This document shows, in pieces, positions 60,941-64,000 of a DNA stretch of 64,000 nt (position 1 is its first letter; the number at the start of each line of letters is the position of its first letter). A program made the translations under genes and the position numbers. Origin of the DNA: Epinephelus fuscoguttatus (Eukaryota; Chordata; Actinopteri; Perciformes; Serranidae); the NCBI RefSeq assembly GCF_011397635.1, contig NC_064758.1, positions 16,731,013 to 16,795,012 on the forward strand. The letters run 5' to 3'. The notes beneath the pieces are model-generated. The model did not search any database and was not told where the DNA came from. It worked only from the letters and a program-made list of their open reading frames with translations.

Positions 60941-61726
60941 TTTAACCACTACAAGCAACCCCTGACACATTGTCACATTGTTTCACTTTGTCTTTTGATA
61001 CAGTATTGTTATAGAAATATCAATGAGCCCTATAATTATCTCGTTCTGTTTCATGATACTGCATAAACCAAAAACCTCTTTGAAACACAGTTTTGTTTTG
61101 ACACCAGTTTGCCCCAGAGGAGATAGTTAAGTGACTGCTAATTGAGTTTTAATTGAAACATCTGCCAGCGTGCAATTTAAAAAAATATATGCCTCCATGA
61201 GCGGAGCTGGGACAAACAGGAACACAATAATATCAGAAAACACAACTCCCAAAAAAATGCCTCTTACACCGTATCATTAATGCGTGAAATGAAATTCCGG
61301 TGCTATTTACAGCATAATTTCCTCATTAAGAAAATGGTTTTGCCTCAAACCAGCAGAAAAACTTCAGGATATTTGATGTGAAGTGTTTATTTCCATGCAG
61401 CCGTATTGAGTGAAGCATCATAAATCACTCTGTAAACTTCTAATGTTCTCTTGGATGGAAGCTGAACCTCTGAATCTGCTGTTCCAAAGAAATATTTGCA
61501 TACAGGCTCCATTTTGCTGAACGATCTTCTCAGAAAACCAAACCATAGTTTCCACGAAAAGAGAGCAGGAGTGTTGAAAAGCTTATCTTCTGTGTATTAA
61601 TTGTGTTTTGATTTCCCTCAGTGTCTCTTTAGAGTCAGGAAGGAAGGGGTGTGTTGAGGCAGGCAGACAGACAGATGGATGATAGCTGCTATCTCTGAAA
61701 ACATTCTCATCTTTCTTCTATCATCT

Positions 61727-61729
<3 letters not shown>

Positions 61730-61792
<63 letters not shown>
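61730..61792. repeat. Compound microsatellite (CT)n(CA)n
   Basis: CT run to 61758 then CA run. Confidence 0.95.
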
Positions 61793-61794
<2 letters not shown>

Positions 61795-62208
61795 ATTAAA
61801 GCAATGGTGAACTGAGATATGTTCATTTTATACCTCAAAAGGAATTCACACAGAAAACTGCCTGTCAGCGAGGATTTTTTCAGATTATCATTGCGTCAGA
61901 TTGTTTGTATTTTTTCCTTCTATGTACGTTTCTGCTTTAAGTTCATCTCCACCCCATCAGTTCCTCCATCTCACCACCCTCCTCCCCTTACAGTCTCTTC
62001 AAATAAAGTCCTGGACTGAAGACAGACAGAAATCTTTTAGATTTACTTCAGCCGGAACAGTTTGATAAATCAAGGAAGGATGACGCTCCCAAAAAATGCA
62101 AACATTTGCTGTTTGTTTGTCGCTGTGTGTGTGTGAGATAAAAAAAGAAAAAGGAGGCCAAGCTCAGGTCTGCCTTTGTGAATTAACTCTTTCCTCTCCT
62201 CCTCTCAG

Positions 62209-62315
62209 GGCTCTGGTGTTAATTGTCCATGGGGCCGGGGAGCATTCTGGGCCGTACGATGAGATTGCACAGAGACTGAAGGAACTGTCCCTGCTGGTAT
62301 TTGCACACGACCATG
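62209..62315 (+). CDS. mgll: Monoacylglycerol lipase exon 2 (gene continues past window)
   Basis: Acceptor ctcctctcag, donor gtgagt. Phase 2 from exon 1 gives R-ALVLIVHGAGEHSG and ends LLVFAHDH plus a split Val codon, matching the contiguous human sequence (ALIFVSHGAGEHSG, LLVFAHDHVGHG). HGAGEHSG is the conserved H-G block of the alpha/beta-hydrolase fold that helps form the oxyanion hole. The GXSXG nucleophile, Asp and His of the triad would be in later exons outside the window. Confidence 0.94.
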
Positions 62316-63229
62316 GTGAGTCACAAACACATTATGTTACATTACATGAATGCGATTACACCTACACTCATGGTTGCCCTTGTGTTCATCCGGAGTTCAG
62401 ACATAGAATAGCTTGTGCATAGCTTCAAAGAAAGCCCATCATCCCCCTCTCCGCAGTAACGGGCCTTGTTAATTGTTGACTGAAGGAAGCCTGTTAGGGA
62501 AGATTAATTAGGCTCGGTGGTACATTGCTCCATTGTTCTTCAGCAGTGCCTCTGTGTGCGTAAGTGTGTAGGTGGTGCGCTTTTAATGCACTGTCAAGGA
62601 AAACTTCACAAGCGTCGGTTTGAAGTGTGAATGAAACTTCTGGCTCTGTTCAGGTTTCAGCGAAACTCTGTCTTGCTGACACCTCAGCACTGGGGGAACT
62701 GGTTCTGAGCTCAGACAAGAGACCAATTTAGGTTTGTAGCCAATTCTCATGGCCAGAGTGAATAACTGTTAGCAGTTAATGGTTTAGCATCTTGTTCAAG
62801 GTTATGTCAAGAAAAGCTCCCCAAATTCTTTATTACAGTTAGAGAAAAGTGGATAAAAGCTTACAAGTAATAGAGATATGCCTTCCTCGGAGGGCTGAAG
62901 CTGCCATAGTACACATAAGGCTGCATTTACATCAAATAAACACCAGTCCTCCCATTTATTAGAATGTGGGTAGTATGTCTAGGCTGCAAAAGTGGGGCCA
63001 CACAGGTTCCTGAAACCATGGCTGCCTGTGGCAAAAAGTTAAGACAGAATCAATGCAACCTGATGGCACGTTGCAGCGACTGATCACGTACCCACCGATG
63101 AGACCGGAAGCAAGTCCAAGGGAACAAGTAATGCAATCTCTTTCTGTCGTTAAATAATACTAGTCCACACCCATTGAGTACAGCATACCATACCATGACT
63201 TAGTCATAACAAAAATTAGAAAAAAACAA
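62316..63229 (+). other. mgll: mgll intron 2, 5' part
   Basis: No exon or recognised repeat seen; the next mgll exon is not within the window. Confidence 0.6.
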
Positions 63230-63963
63230 ACAATATTCGGCCACAGGGGGAGCCACAGCGATTGGTCGCATTTTATCCATTTTTAAGCATTTTTCTGTTG
63301 TCATAGCGCCACTCAGTTGCCAATTAGAATTAAATTTCTCCAGTCACCTTGAGGCATCCTGTTCTACATATCTACCAAGTTTAGGAAAAATCGATATGGC
63401 GGTTAGGCCTAGATAAGAAATTAGCTCTCTAGCGCCCCCATTTTGTTTGATGGGGTCAATAATGGAGGGGTCCCCTCAGATTATGTGTGGTCATATACCT
63501 ACAAAGCTGCGTGGTGATCAGTGAAACCCTTGACATGTTATACACCTTTATGTGATGAACTTTTGCCAAGAGGGAACTTTAGATACTGGTCCCTAGATTA
63601 TGTTCACTGAGTTTCATGCAGGTTGGTCAAACTTCCTAGGAATAGATCGATTTGAAGTGTTTTTAAAAAAATTAAAAATGGCAGAAAATCTATATAACCG
63701 GAAGTTATGGGTTCTTGAGGCAAATTTGTTCCTCATGAGGAGAGGCATCTCTGCACAGCAAGTTTCATGTCTCTACGACATACGGGGCATGAGATATGCC
63801 CATTCAAAGTTTGCAATTTCAATCGGTTGCTATAGCGCCCCCCTTTGGCCAATTGATGTAATATTGCTTCATTCGCATCCTCCCATGACCCTCTACCACT
63901 GTGCCAAATTTCACATAGATTGACTAAGTCAGTGAGGAGAAAAACGTGAAACAGACACACACA

Positions 63964-63999
<36 letters not shown>

Positions 64000-64000
64000 T
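63230..64000. repeat. Interspersed fish repeat ending in (CA)n
   Basis: Three tagcgccc(c/a)c-type blocks (63305, 63431, 63834) with gtgccaaatttcacatagat near the end and a terminal CA run (63953-63995), as in a common teleost repeat. It may continue past the window end. Confidence 0.7.

Larger units (their letters stand above)
43555..62208 (+). other. mgll: mgll intron 1 (18.65 kb)
   Basis: Bounded by the exon 1 donor and exon 2 acceptor; no coding exon is needed between them because the flanking protein blocks are contiguous in human MGLL. It contains the microsatellites and repeats listed separately. Stretches 45.3-47.6, 49.4-51.9, 53.3-55.0, 55.6-56.8 and 57.2-60.2 kb show no gene or recognised repeat by eye. 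Confidence 0.8.

Noticed and set aside
1..64000. CRISPR arrays, bacterial operons, phage or integron features
   Set aside because: The DNA is vertebrate; repeats present are microsatellites and transposons, with no array of equal repeats and unique spacers.

Overview
The window is eukaryotic and almost certainly from a ray-finned (teleost, probably percomorph) fish. It has GT-AG introns, long CA/GT microsatellites, vertebrate-type tRNA genes with internal A/B boxes, and many fish-type interspersed repeats (tRNA-derived SINEs, a non-LTR retrotransposon tail, Penelope-like, Tc1/mariner and several MITE families). The species cannot be named from the sequence. Most of the open reading frames present are chance frames in introns and repeats.

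Layout. (1) 1-12.2 kb is intergenic and repeat-rich. It carries a repeated cassette in which an initiator tRNA-Met and a tRNA-Arg(CCT) lie side by side, both on the minus strand. Five cassette traces are visible; two initiator tRNA-Met copies (4644-4715 and 12067-12138) and one tRNA-Arg copy (700-772) look intact, the others are decayed. The cassette surroundings are themselves duplicated and have been hit by a non-LTR retrotransposon and by TIR elements. (2) 13.9-34.7 kb holds a complete 19-coding-exon plus-strand gene for an SLC26-family anion exchanger, best matched to SLC26A6. The spliced frame is open throughout and gives 709 residues, with a membrane transport core, a C-terminal STAS domain, and a last micro-exon ending in the PDZ-binding tail T-H-L. 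(3) 35-43 kb is intergenic with repeats. (4) 43.3 kb to the window end is the 5' part of a plus-strand monoacylglycerol lipase gene (mgll): exon 1 at 43.3-43.55 kb, an 18.7 kb intron, exon 2 at 62.2 kb; the rest lies beyond the window.

The two protein genes have no evident functional link: one is an apical-type chloride/bicarbonate/oxalate exchanger, the other a lipid hydrolase. I found no convincing new biological system. The items most worth a second look are the duplicated two-gene tRNA cassette, a 459-bp perfect-length foldback built from the end of a Penelope-like element in the last slc26a6 intron, two MITEs with exact 9-bp target duplications, a 300-bp element with a 14-bp target duplication, and a repeat-borne series of nuclear-receptor DR1-like sites inside the mgll intron. 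All homology calls are from memory of family sequences; no search was run.
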